Source of the DNA: Oerskovia paurometabola
GTDB taxonomy: Bacteria > Actinomycetota > Actinomycetes > Actinomycetales > Cellulomonadaceae
NCBI RefSeq assembly: GCF_016907365.1
Contig: NZ_JAFBBV010000001.1
Coordinates: forward strand, 2,232,001-2,296,000
Direction: 5' to 3'
Length of the DNA: 64,000 bases
A program made the translations under genes and the position numbers. The notes below the pieces were generated by a model. The model had not been told where the DNA came from and made no database searches. It saw only the letters and a list, made by a program, of their open reading frames with translations. Shown here piece by piece: positions 43,050-50,778 of the stretch. Every line of letters begins with the position of its first letter. Positions within the stretch are counted from its first letter, which is position 1.

Positions 43050-44900
43050 TCAGTCTGGCGAGGTCGGCTTGGGAATCCGTTGTACGAGGTGTGCGATCGC
43101 TCGTCGGGCCAGGTCGCGGACGCGTGTGGGGATCTCTACCTGCTCTTGTCGTTCGACGAGCAGGTAGTCGCGCATGGCTGACCCGGCAAAGCCGCCTCTT
43201 GGCTTGTCGCGCAGGAGCGTGGCGAGCGAGGGGCCTCCAACTTCTTGTAGGCCTTCGATCATCTCGACTTCCTCAAGGTCAAGGATCTGCAAGGGGAGGA
43301 TGTCCGAGGCAGTGAGGAGGTCCAGCGCCACTAGTTCTTCTCGGATCATCGCGGTGGTGATGGGATTGACGGGGAAGCCTTCGGTTGCGAGCACGACGGG
43401 AGCGAAGACCTTGGGCGCCCCTGAAGGATGACCTGTCAGCTTGCTCTCGTTGGCGCGTAGCTGGTTGATCGTGGACTGCAGCTGGCGCGCCTTGGTGATC
43501 ACGAGCTTGTCGATGTCTTCAGCGAGGGCGCCTGGGTCCCGCCCGTGCACGGTCTCGCGTTTTGGTGCGTGGGTGCAGACGTCCAGGACGACCCAGGTAT
43601 CGGGGTAGGCGATCGCGCAGTCGATGATCTTGATGCCCTTGCCCCCATAGGCCTGCTGCAAGGTTGTTTCGGGGAAGACTCGCCCAGAACCAGCCATCGA
43701 GGTGATCGCTTCGATGGCGTATCGCTCGGCATAGCCGCGCAGGGTGGTACCGAACAGACCGGTCCGCTTCTTGTCGCCTTGTGTCTTGAGGTGGTTGTGG
43801 ACATCCCAGTACGGCAGCCAGCCGTAGACCCGTTCGATCAAGAACGAACGGTCGATGACCACGGTGGAGCCATCACCCCATCGCAGGGCCGGGAAGCGAC
43901 GAAGCACATCCGAGTTCCAAGAGGTAGGTGGGCTCTCGGCCATCGCCATAAGCACCTGCAGGGGGGTCCCGGCTATGGCGCCCAGGGTGACATCGACGCG
44001 ATCTTCGGCGATGCCGAGGTCGGTCAGGGAGGAGTCAATTGTCCTGTAGGTGCCATCTCCTGCTGACTGCCACATCGCCAGTGTCATGGTTGCGAGGTCC
44101 AGGAGGTCCACCCTGGTGGCTTCGCGGTACAAGGCGATCAGGTAGTCGTCGGGTACGGCTTCGTCGATCATAGGGAACTCGTACCACGTTCGAAACCACC
44201 GGGCGATGAGGTGGGGCATGGTCTTAGGACTGTAGAAGATGTGGTTGCTGACCATCTCGCGGCGGAGTCTCTCGCCGGATTCCTCATCCGAGAGCTCGTC
44301 GGAGTGCGCGACGAGCAGATCGCCGACCGCGAGGGGGAGGAGCGGTAGTACGGCCTCCGGTGCCGGGTGTGGCTGCTCGGGCTGAGAGGGGCAGACAGCA
44401 AGGGCAAGTGAGGCCAGGGCCACGAGCTGCTGAGGCGCGATGAGGTGCTTGCGCATGTCGGGTGACGCGAGCAGTGTCTTCGCTCGTGCTGCGAGTTCAG
44501 GAGGAAGGATCTGCAGGTACTCGCGATCTAGCTCAACAAGGCTCGCGCCGGACCGGTGACGGTTGAGCCAGCCAGCGACGAAGAGCAACACGTCGCCAAC
44601 GTGCAGTGTCTCCAGCGTCTCAAGGAAGTCCTCAGGGGGGACAGGAGTGTCCCTGAGCTCGTTCAAGGTCGTATAGACCATCACGAGATCGATCGGTTCT
44701 GGCGGTTGAGCGAGGTGCATGGGTACGAGCAGGCCGGAGGCGATCGGGGCGAAGTCCTGGCTCAGTGCCCGGATCGTGGTGCCCTGGAAGTACCGCTTGC
44801 TGTCGAGCGCACCCACCAGATGCGTGCTCAAGTCCTTGGGCTCGGCCCCGGACAGCGTCGACACGAGCCTGCGCAGGGCCTGCTCTTGACTCTCAACCAT
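43050..44900 (-). CDS. 616-aa protein of unknown function, possible PD-(D/E)XK-like nuclease core
   Basis: Starts at ATG 44900 with GGAGG 7 nt upstream; the frame is open beyond but the site fixes the start. I do not recognise the family. Residues 1-380 look alpha-helical, with a Trp/Tyr-rich centre (LIARWFRTWYEFP, ERVYGWLPYWDVHNHL). Residues about 390-500 have a pattern resembling a restriction-endonuclease-like fold: YAIEAITSM, then Asp427 in GIKIIDCAIAYP and Asp440 in TWVVLDVCTHAPKRE, then a helix DIDKLVITKARQLQ (Lys465, Lys470) that could supply a migrated Lys. No signal or membrane segment. Context is a defence island. Confidence 0.75.
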   Translation of the reverse strand: MVESQEQALRRLVSTLSGAEPKDLSTHLVGALDSKRYFQGTTIRALSQDFAPIASGLLVPMHLAQPPEPIDLVMVYTTLNELRDTPVPPEDFLETLETLHVGDVLLFVAGWLNRHRSGASLVELDREYLQILPPELAARAKTLLASPDMRKHLIAPQQLVALASLALAVCPSQPEQPHPAPEAVLPLLPLAVGDLLVAHSDELSDEESGERLRREMVSNHIFYSPKTMPHLIARWFRTWYEFPMIDEAVPDDYLIALYREATRVDLLDLATMTLAMWQSAGDGTYRTIDSSLTDLGIAEDRVDVTLGAIAGTPLQVLMAMAESPPTSWNSDVLRRFPALRWGDGSTVVIDRSFLIERVYGWLPYWDVHNHLKTQGDKKRTGLFGTTLRGYAERYAIEAITSMAGSGRVFPETTLQQAYGGKGIKIIDCAIAYPDTWVVLDVCTHAPKRETVHGRDPGALAEDIDKLVITKARQLQSTINQLRANESKLTGHPSGAPKVFAPVVLATEGFPVNPITTAMIREELVALDLLTASDILPLQILDLEEVEMIEGLQEVGGPSLATLLRDKPRGGFAGSAMRDYLLVERQEQVEIPTRVRDLARRAIAHLVQRIPKPTSPD

Positions 44901-44998
44901 GCACTTCCTCCAACGGAACTCGACGAGCGTGGGCCGGCCTTGCTTTCGACATGGGACGTGAGTCGGCGCCATCTTGCGCGCTCGACCGTGCCACGTGT

Positions 44999-45124
44999 CT
45001 AGCGGAGGTTGAACGCCTTGCGGCACCTGCCGCATCGGATGAGGCCAGGGCTGTAGCCGCCGATCAGGAACTTGGTGCGGCAGTAGGGGCAGGTAACGGT
45101 GTAGCCGTGCGGGTTGTGCTTCAT
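44999..45124 (-). CDS. Zinc-ribbon miniprotein
   Basis: 41 aa starting MKHNPHGYTVTCPYC, with two CxxC knuckles (CPYC and CGRC) 17 residues apart, a zinc ribbon. The ATG at 45124 has GGAG 7 nt upstream. It lies 98 nt before the 616-aa gene on the same strand, behind a hairpin that separates it from the 51-aa gene. Function unknown; such ribbons often bind nucleic acid or partner proteins. Confidence 0.65.
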   Translation of the reverse strand: MKHNPHGYTVTCPYCRTKFLIGGYSPGLIRCGRCRKAFNLR

Positions 45125-45154
45125 GTCGTGCTCCGATGTTCGTGTGGGGCGGGC

Positions 45155-45184
45155 GGGCTGGTGGTGCGGTCGCACCACCAGCCC
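45155..45184 (-). terminator. Hairpin between the 51-aa and zinc-ribbon genes
   Basis: A perfect 14-bp stem (45155-45168 with 45171-45184) with a 2-nt nominal loop, 5 nt after the 51-aa stop. It may act as a terminator or attenuator, making the first small gene more highly expressed than those downstream. Confidence 0.7.
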
Positions 45185-45189
45185 GTGGA

Positions 45190-45345
45190 TCACTTCTCGT
45201 TGCGTACGCCCTTGTGCTGATTCGGGCTGCCGTTGATGATGCGACCCGTCGCCGTGTCGCGCTTGAACCAGGTGCTGCCACGCTTGAACTCGCTGCGGCC
45301 CTTGACGGCACCGGTGCGGTGTCCCTTGCCAGTGTTCTTCGCCAT
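45190..45345 (-). CDS. Conserved-looking 51-aa basic protein
   Basis: MAKNTGKGHRTGAVKGRSEF at the N-terminus, with WFKRDTATGRIINGSP later: a small, very basic (Lys/Arg/Gly-rich) protein. An optimal AGGAGG site lies 6-7 nt before the ATG at 45345, so it is likely well expressed. Proteins of this type recur in actinobacterial accessory DNA but I know no assigned function. First gene of the minus-strand side of the divergent module. Confidence 0.7.
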   Translation of the reverse strand: MAKNTGKGHRTGAVKGRSEFKRGSTWFKRDTATGRIINGSPNQHKGVRNEK

Positions 45346-45531
45346 CTGTGTCACCTCCTCTCTCTGCGCTGTGTCGACCGTGCGGGCGAGCCGCGTGGTC
45401 CTGGGCAACTGCTGAAATCGTGTAGGGTCACACCGGTTGCGCAGGTGCAACCGTGTGCCTACTGTCGAATCAACGATAGAGCGACGATTCGACATGCGCA
45501 ACTAGTTGCATAGATCAAAGAGGGGTTCATC
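45346..45531. promoter_or_regulatory. Divergent control region with three dyads
   Basis: Lies between the 51-aa gene and the XRE gene. Three inverted repeats are visible: CGGTTGC/GCAACCG (45434-45440 with 45447-45453), GTCGAATC/GATTCGAC (45464-45471 with 45486-45493) and the perfect palindrome GCAACTAGTTGC (45498-45509). GTTGC/GCAAC is shared by the first and third, so these are candidate operators for the adjacent XRE repressor. Confidence 0.65.
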
Positions 45532-45885
45532 GTGACAGAGCGTGGTTCGTTCGACGGGGTGGCGTTCTTCGCCGCGCTCGACGGCGTGCGAGAGGCTCGT
45601 GCGCTCAACTGGAAACAGGTTGCCCAGGGGGCAGGGGTGAGCCCTTCAACGCTGACGCGCCTGGCGCAGGGGAAGCGCCCTGACGTCGACAGCCTTGCGG
45701 CGCTCGTCGACTGGGCCGGTCTGAGCGCAGACGACTTCGTCGTGCGTGTCCACGGTGAGACTCGAGACGAGCCGCTAGCGATGATCTCGACATACTTGAG
45801 GGCGGACAAGTCGTTGTCCCCACGAGTCGCTGAAGCTCTCGAGGACGTACTTCAAGCAACGTACAAGGTGCTCAAGGACACGTAA
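45532..45885 (+). CDS. XRE-family transcriptional regulator
   Basis: 117 aa, start GTG at 45532 (AGAGGGG site). The helix-turn-helix is LNWKQVAQGAGVSPSTLTRLAQGKRPDVDSL (split: recognition helix SPSTLTRLAQGK, about residues 37-48). The C-terminal part is helical. Its stop overlaps the start of an ImmA/IrrE-type protease gene (TAATG), the classical arrangement of an ImmR/ImmA-like pair that controls mobile elements. It probably represses the divergent genes through the dyads beside it. Confidence 0.87.
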   Translation: MTERGSFDGVAFFAALDGVREARALNWKQVAQGAGVSPSTLTRLAQGKRPDVDSLAALVDWAGLSADDFVVRVHGETRDEPLAMISTYLRADKSLSPRVAEALEDVLQATYKVLKDT

Positions 45886-46460
45886 TGGCCCTACCGCGCG
45901 GATTCACCACACTCGCCGAGGCCGAGGCGGAGCGGATCCGCCAGGAGCTCGGCATCAGCCCCTACGTCAGGATCGACGCCCACGCCCTCGCGGAGTCACT
46001 CGCGATTCCGGTGATCGCTCTACGAGACCTGCGACTGCGCATCGGCGGCGACTCTCGGCTGGAGGCCAGCATCGACCTGCTACTAGGAGCTGGGGGTGCT
46101 GAGTTCTCGGCCGCGACAGTGTTCTTCCAGAGCAGACGAGTGATCGTGCACAACGACTCGCACAGCCCCGGCCGGCAGGTCTCAAACCTCTGCCACGAGG
46201 TCGCCCACGGCCTACTGCTGCACACGCCTAGGCCTGCCCTCGACGGTCGTGGATGTCGCGACTGGGATGACCAGATCGAGGACGAAGCGGACTACCTAGC
46301 CAGCACCATCATCATCCCTGGCAAGGCTGCCCGAGGGGCCGTAGGTCGAGGGTTGAGTGAGGAACAGATCGCCGAACAATTCGGCTGCAGCATCCAGATG
46401 GCCCGTCGGCGAGTGAATCAGTCCGGCGCGAGGCGACTTCGTGCGCGACGTAGCGCCTGA
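45885..46460 (+). CDS. ImmA/IrrE-type metallo-endopeptidase
   Basis: A 191-aa zinc protease. The HExxH motif is NLCHEVAHGLLLH (His104, Glu105, His108), with the third ligand probably Glu133 in IEDEADYLAS. A C-terminal helical region (LSEEQIAEQFGCSIQMARRR) is typical. Such proteins cleave a partner XRE repressor upon DNA damage or other signals (ImmA/ImmR in ICEBs1). The pair could derepress the divergent 51-aa/zinc-ribbon/616-aa genes. Signal and target are inferred. Confidence 0.88.
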   Translation: MALPRGFTTLAEAEAERIRQELGISPYVRIDAHALAESLAIPVIALRDLRLRIGGDSRLEASIDLLLGAGGAEFSAATVFFQSRRVIVHNDSHSPGRQVSNLCHEVAHGLLLHTPRPALDGRGCRDWDDQIEDEADYLASTIIIPGKAARGAVGRGLSEEQIAEQFGCSIQMARRRVNQSGARRLRARRSA

Positions 46461-47112
46461 CCTGTTTCGCGCCCGGTAGTTCTCGTCGAGGTGTCGGCGG
46501 CCCGGGGCTGGTTCCTGTGGTTGCCTGCGTTCACGCTTTCACACCGGATCACACGACGAGCAGGCGATGTGACATTGTGCTCTCTTCTGTCATAAGGGAG
46601 GTTCTCGGCCTGGCTCATGCGCCGGGCTGTGTGAACCAGGGGAAGGCCCCCTCTCACGGGCCTCAAAGGCGAGTCGCGCGTGAGGCCCAGGCTCCATGGA
46701 CCCGGGCGTGCGGCTCCACCGGCTCGGGCCCGTGTGAACCGGCCTCACCTCGAGACGCGACCTGCCACAGGACCAGGCGTCCCCATGGACAGGTCCGCGC
46801 GGCAGTGCTGGCCTGACCACGAGCCGAGAGCAGACCTATTGTCGTCGCCCTGTTCAAGCGAGCTGGCCGCATATTCTTGGGACTTCTGAATGCGGCGAAT
46901 TGTGTCGGGATTGGTCCGCGGGGCGTGTGCATTTGAGGCGTCCACATAGCGGGTTGTCTGTGGCCCACGGTAGTCTGTCCCATAAGGCGTCCCGGCCCCT
47001 GGCGCATAGCGGCACAACGTGCTACTGGGTGGCGCGGGGCAGTGGAGCTAAGAGACGAGTCGCAGGAGGAAAGCCCAGCGATTCCGCGGAAAATGAATCG
47101 TTCGAAAGGCAT
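46461..47112. other. Gene-poor right end of the island
   Basis: 652 nt without a frame I can support. An 8-bp hairpin pairs 46658-46665 with 46681-46688, and the stretch 46840-47110 is clearly more AT-rich than anything nearby. It may contain integrase arm sites or remnants of lost genes. Confidence 0.5.
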
Positions 47113-47148
47113 TCAAGGGGTCGCAGGTTCAAATCCTGTCAGCCCGAC
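47113..47148 (+). repeat. att direct repeat, right copy (tRNA-Pro 3' fragment)
   Basis: 36 nt identical to 34565-34600. It is the displaced 3' end of the original tRNA-Pro and marks the right island boundary; the sequence on both sides differs from the tRNA copy. Confidence 0.93.
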
Positions 47149-47153
47149 AGAAG

Positions 47154-47190
47154 CGAGAGGCTCGGAATCGTTGAGATTCCGGGCCTCTCG
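47154..47190 (+). terminator. Displaced original tRNA-Pro terminator
   Basis: A 16-bp stem (47154-47169 with 47175-47190, one G-U pair) with loop GTTGA, 6 nt after the right att copy. This is the position the tRNA terminator would have in the empty chromosome. Confidence 0.75.
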
Positions 47191-47628
47191 TCGTATCCGG
47201 ACGTGCCCAAGATACTCACAGAGGTACACGCATAGCCCGGGTGGAAGCCATCACTCCGCGTGGGCGACACGGGCCCGCAGTTCGAGCGCCAGCCCGGCCG
47301 GGCCGCGACCGCGTCCTCGATGGTCTGGGCGATCTGTGCCAGGGCTTCCTCATTGAGGACGGGCTTGAGCTCGATGTGGAGCGGTGCCGATCTTCGCCAT
47401 GGCGTTCGTCTCCGGTGGTGGTGCTGCTCCTCTGCTGGGAGTTGAACCCGGGATTCTGGTTTTGGAGACTGACGCGTGACCGTCGCCAGAGGATCGTCAC
47501 ATGGCGAAGGCCTCGAACTTGTGGTTCGGGGCCTTTCGACACGACGTGTGCACTTATCAGAAATTCACTGGACAACGACGCGTTGTCAACGGCTCAACAC
47601 ACACGCGGGTTCACCCGTTCGGCTACCG
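47191..47628. other. Remnant-rich spacer after the island
   Basis: No intact gene. On the minus strand, around 47402 down to 47250, two frames together give an N-terminus MAKIGTAP followed after a one-base shift by HIELKPVLNEEALAQIAQTI, which looks like a decayed small phage-type protein. A tRNA-like structure lies just upstream of it. Confidence 0.35.
47428..47493 (-). tRNA. Degenerate tRNA-like structure (Trp-type anticodon loop)
   Basis: On the minus strand the 66 nt are closed by a perfect 7-bp acceptor-like stem (TCCTCTG at 47493-47487 with CAGAGGA at 47434-47428). They contain GGGTTCAACTCCC, resembling a T arm, and CTCCAAA, identical to a tRNA-Trp anticodon loop (CCA). The D and anticodon arms are short or mismatched and about 6 nt are missing, so this is probably a decayed or phage-type tRNA. 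Confidence 0.35.
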
Positions 47629-48189
47629 ATGAGCGCAGGTCCCGTAGGGGACCATGTGCGTGTGCCAACTGAAATTTCTGTCGCGCTCATCGCTCTCGTA
47701 GGGGCAACTGGGGCCACGATCGTCACTGCGGCGAGCCAGCTCACCCGCGCTGCTCGTCTTCGTCGTCGGATCGAGAGGCACATCGCGCTCGCTCAGTCCT
47801 TCCCGCCGGAGTCGGTTCCTGCACGGTCCTTGACGATGACGGCCCGCATCTCCGCCGTCGAGTTGTCCGCCAGAACATGTGTCGTTCTGGCGCCGATCGT
47901 GATCTTCATCAGCTTCTCGCTAGGTGCGCTGATGCTTGGCCTTGGGCTCGCTCTGTTGCTGGCTGCGACCGCGAACGTGCCCCCAGGAGGAGCGGTGACG
48001 GCGGGGCTGTTCATCGCCCTGTTCGTGGCCGCCTTTGCCACTTTCTACCCTTTGGTTCCTTTATCAGCGCAGCGAGCCAAGATGGAGCGCAAGCTGCTCA
48101 CGGACCCGTCGTTCCTCAGGAACGCGATGACGGGCGACGCTCGTGTTGTGATCGGACTCGACCGCAACCTCATCATCGAGCACAAGTAG
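47629..48189 (+). CDS. Small membrane protein of unknown function
   Basis: 186 aa from the ATG at 47629. There is one N-terminal hydrophobic segment (ISVALIALVGATGATIVTAA), a basic charged stretch (RAARLRRRIERH), then two more membrane segments (about 81-105 and 113-135) and a soluble C-terminus. I recognise no family. The start is uncertain because in-frame codons extend upstream to 47476. Confidence 0.6.
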   Translation: MSAGPVGDHVRVPTEISVALIALVGATGATIVTAASQLTRAARLRRRIERHIALAQSFPPESVPARSLTMTARISAVELSARTCVVLAPIVIFISFSLGALMLGLGLALLLAATANVPPGGAVTAGLFIALFVAAFATFYPLVPLSAQRAKMERKLLTDPSFLRNAMTGDARVVIGLDRNLIIEHK

Positions 48190-48454
48190 CGTCACCCGGT
48201 TCTCCGGGTGCGGGTGGCCTGCGCCAGGACCATGGCGTCGGCGAGGCGGTACAGGCCGTCGGCGACGTCTTCGAACCGGCCGCGCTGGACCCCGGCAGTC
48301 TGACATGTGCCGGTCGCGGCTCGTTCGGCAGGTTCGTGTCGTGTCCAGCCCGCCCGGGACGATGTGCCGTGGCGTGCACCGCCCCACCGCGTGCGAGCGG
48401 CATCGGACGGAATGTGTACCCTCAGGGGCACACGGTCACGACGGGGGTGCGTTC
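48190..48454. other. Spacer with a possible gene fragment
   Basis: 265 nt. On the minus strand, frame ending at 48192, the phrase FEDVADGLYRLADAMVLAQA is protein-like, but it is preceded by non-coding-looking sequence and has no good start. It may be the 3' remnant of a small gene. Confidence 0.3.
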
Positions 48455-48931
48455 ATGCGAGGACAGCGGGCGGTTGGAGCATCGGCTCTGGTGTTCGTGG
48501 CAACGATGATGGCGGGCTGCAGCGGTGCTCTCACCGCCCAGCCCGACCCCACGACAGAAGTGCGCCAGGCGGATGCACCCGAGGGCGACGTGGCGCAGGA
48601 CGCCGCCGCGTGCGCGGCCGTCTCCGACGTCATGTCGATCGTGGAGAACGCGGACATCGCCCTGAGCGAGGGCCGCGTGGCCGTCCAGGAGCAGCAGGGC
48701 TGGTACGAGGTCGCGACACGTGTCCTGTACCGCATCCCCTCGAGCGGCGACAGCGCCGTCAGCCAAGGGGTCGCCGACCTGCAGGAGGCTGTCCCCGCGG
48801 TCGAGTCCTGGGCGAGGACCGAACCCACCGTCATCAGGTCGGATGCCTGGCGGGATGCCCTTGACGCTCTCTTCGAGCCATGCCAGGCGGTCGATTCCGA
48901 GCTGACCATCTCCATGTTCACCGGCGGCTGA
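48455..48931 (+). CDS. Putative lipoprotein
   Basis: 158 aa from the ATG at 48455. The signal peptide (MRGQRAVGASALVFVATMMAGC) ends in a lipobox with Cys22 as the probable lipidation site. The mature part is acidic, with two further cysteines and the phrase AVSQGVADLQEAVPAVESWA. No recognised domain. It is exported and membrane-anchored by prediction only. Confidence 0.65.
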   Translation: MRGQRAVGASALVFVATMMAGCSGALTAQPDPTTEVRQADAPEGDVAQDAAACAAVSDVMSIVENADIALSEGRVAVQEQQGWYEVATRVLYRIPSSGDSAVSQGVADLQEAVPAVESWARTEPTVIRSDAWRDALDALFEPCQAVDSELTISMFTGG

Positions 48932-49057
48932 GGACTGCGAAAGACTGCCCCGCATCCCGAGGGGCTGGCGAGCATCTTTCCGGCTGCTCCTGGGGCTGCC
49001 ACGGGCACCGGCGCCACGTCGTCCGGTGAGGTGATCGGATGCCACTCTGGTGACGGC

Positions 49058-49753
49058 ATGCTCCGACCCGTGCCCTCCGGCTGGCCCGATGTCCCCGACG
49101 GTCTGCTCGACGACGCCCGCCGCACCGCGCTCGACGCTCTGCGTGCGGTCCGCTTCGAGCGGTACTACGACGTGGCGGGCAGCTATGCGGGGGCGACCTT
49201 CGCGTCCATCGACCCGAACGACCCGATGGACGTCACCGCCGCAGACCTGCATGCGCTGACGATGCTCTCGGTCCAGGTCGGGCCCGCCGCGACGCGGCGC
49301 GTCCTGGACGAAGGCCCGCTGCGTGACGGTCTGCTCGCCGCACTGTCCGCCGCGTCGCCCACCACGGATCTGGTGGACGCGACTGTGTCCGACCTCGACG
49401 CGGCCTGGGCACTGACGAACACGGCCCGTATCGCGCTGGCAGCACCGACGACGAAGGGAACGTCCGACCCGTGGGTGACCGCGGCGAAGCTGGCTGCACG
49501 CAAGCGACCGCGACTGCTGCCGGTGCGCGACACGAAGGTCCGCCGTCTGCTCGGGCTGGAGCTCGCCCGGGACGGGCGGCTGGAGATCCAGGTCATCCGC
49601 TCGCTCGTCGCGGATCCAGCCGTGATCGACGCGATCGAGGAGGCATTGACGCGGGCGCGCGCTGCTGCCGAGGCAGGTGGGCGCACGTGCGTCTTCGACA
49701 CGAGCGAGCTGCGGCTGCTCGATGTCGCCTTGTGGATGCGCTCGATGCGCTGA
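49058..49753 (+). CDS. DUF6308-like protein
   Basis: 231 aa from the ATG at 49058. It has a helix-rich layout with VRFERYYDVAGSYAGATF, DPNDPMDVTAADLHALTML, a central DLDAAWALTNTARIALA, then LLPVRDTKVRRLLGLE and a C-terminal LRLLDVALWMRSMR. This pattern (small toxin-like or nucleic-acid-associated proteins of unknown role, DUF6308 type) is common in actinobacteria. The family call is by recall of motif pattern and should be tested by profile search. Confidence 0.6.
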   Translation: MLRPVPSGWPDVPDGLLDDARRTALDALRAVRFERYYDVAGSYAGATFASIDPNDPMDVTAADLHALTMLSVQVGPAATRRVLDEGPLRDGLLAALSAASPTTDLVDATVSDLDAAWALTNTARIALAAPTTKGTSDPWVTAAKLAARKRPRLLPVRDTKVRRLLGLELARDGRLEIQVIRSLVADPAVIDAIEEALTRARAAAEAGGRTCVFDTSELRLLDVALWMRSMR

Positions 49754-49767
49754 GTCGGGGTCGGCGG

Positions 49768-50256
49768 TCAGGGGATGATGAGCGGTTCGCTGGTCGCCAC
49801 CACCGCGTCGCCCGTGCCGTCCTCGGTGCTCACCTGCGGCCCGGTCAAGTTCTCGCCGTGCTCGCCGATGATCGCCGTGACCTGCTCGGGCTGGTTGCGC
49901 GCGATCGGCATGGTGACGCGCACCGCGTAGGCGCCGGCCGGAAGGGCCTCGCCCTTCGCCGAGAAGGGGCCGAACGTGGCGGTGCCGTCCTGCAGCACGG
50001 CCCGGTCCTGCGCTGTGAAGACATCCTCGGCCGACACCGACCCATCCAGCTCCGTTCCGTCCGGCAGGTTCGACTGCGCGGTCACCGTCACCGAGCCGTC
50101 GTCGTCGACGACCACGTCCGTGGTGAGCTCGACCTCGATCGTGGCGGAGGCCGACGACGGGGAAGTCTCGGAGGGCTCGGGGTCAGGGCCGCCCCCGGAG
50201 CAGGCGCTGACCATGAGGACGGTGAGCGCTCCGACGGCCGCGAGGGTTCTCTTCAT
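49768..50256 (-). CDS. Putative lipoprotein
   Basis: 162 aa. The signal peptide MKRTLAAVGALTVLMVSAC has a lipobox (VSAC, Cys19), followed by a Gly/Pro/Ser/Glu-rich linker. The mature part reads like a beta-sandwich domain with repeated short strands (DDDGSVTVTAQSNLPDGTEL, GAYAVRVTMPI, QVTAIIGEHGENL). Convergent with the upstream gene. Function unknown. Confidence 0.65.
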   Translation of the reverse strand: MKRTLAAVGALTVLMVSACSGGGPDPEPSETSPSSASATIEVELTTDVVVDDDGSVTVTAQSNLPDGTELDGSVSAEDVFTAQDRAVLQDGTATFGPFSAKGEALPAGAYAVRVTMPIARNQPEQVTAIIGEHGENLTGPQVSTEDGTGDAVVATSEPLIIP

Positions 50257-50325
50257 TACCCGAGGCTACGGCTGTGCACGCGACCTGGTGTGACCGCGAG
50301 CGAGCCTGCCCGACGTCGAGCAGGC

Positions 50326-50703
50326 TCAGCGTGTCGTCTCGGTCAAGGTGTCGGCGAGCGCGGTGAGGGCGCCGGGGACGAGCGAGTAGTACGCCCAGCG
50401 TCCGCGTTGCTCACGGGAGAGGAGGCCGGCGTCGACGAGGATCTTGAGGTGGTGGCTGACGGTCGGCTGGGAGAGGCCGACGGGTTCGGTGAGGTCGCAC
50501 ACGCAGGCTTCGCCGCCGTCGTGGGAGGCGACGATCGAGAGCAGCTGGACCCGGGTGGGGTCGGCCAGGGCCTTGAAGGTGCGCGCGAGGTCGCGCGCGG
50601 TCTGGGGGTCGGCGGCCTGGCGGACCAGCGGTGCGCAGCAGGCGGCCCCAGCCGTGCCGGCTGGAGCGAGGGGCCGGTCCGTCGTCGTGGTCACGGGCCC
50701 CAT
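50326..50703 (-). CDS. ArsR/SmtB-family metalloregulator
   Basis: A 125-aa winged-helix repressor. The DNA-recognition helix is in GLSQPTVSHHLKIL. Cys67 and Cys69 in EACVCDL match the ArsR arsenite-sensing ELCVCDL motif, and an additional CC pair lies at 22-23. It is divergent from an ArsO-like flavoprotein gene, and a CGTATC/GATACG dyad lies between them, so it probably autoregulates and represses that gene until As(III) or a similar metalloid binds. Confidence 0.9.
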   Translation of the reverse strand: MGPVTTTTDRPLAPAGTAGAACCAPLVRQAADPQTARDLARTFKALADPTRVQLLSIVASHDGGEACVCDLTEPVGLSQPTVSHHLKILVDAGLLSREQRGRWAYYSLVPGALTALADTLTETTR

Positions 50704-50710
50704 CTTGCCA

Positions 50711-50732
50711 CGTATCGAAGTTTATGGATACG
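50711..50732. promoter_or_regulatory. Probable ArsR operator
   Basis: An inverted repeat CGTATC-N10-GATACG in the 75-nt gap between the divergent arsR-like and flavoprotein genes, 8 nt upstream of the arsR start. Confidence 0.6.
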
Positions 50733-50778
50733 TTGTCGACGTGGCGTTCATTGATGGTTGTCGATGCGAGGAGTGGTG

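Noticed and set aside
46418..47112. Several short frames at the right end of the island
   Set aside because: None has a ribosome site, recognisable motif or protein-like composition.
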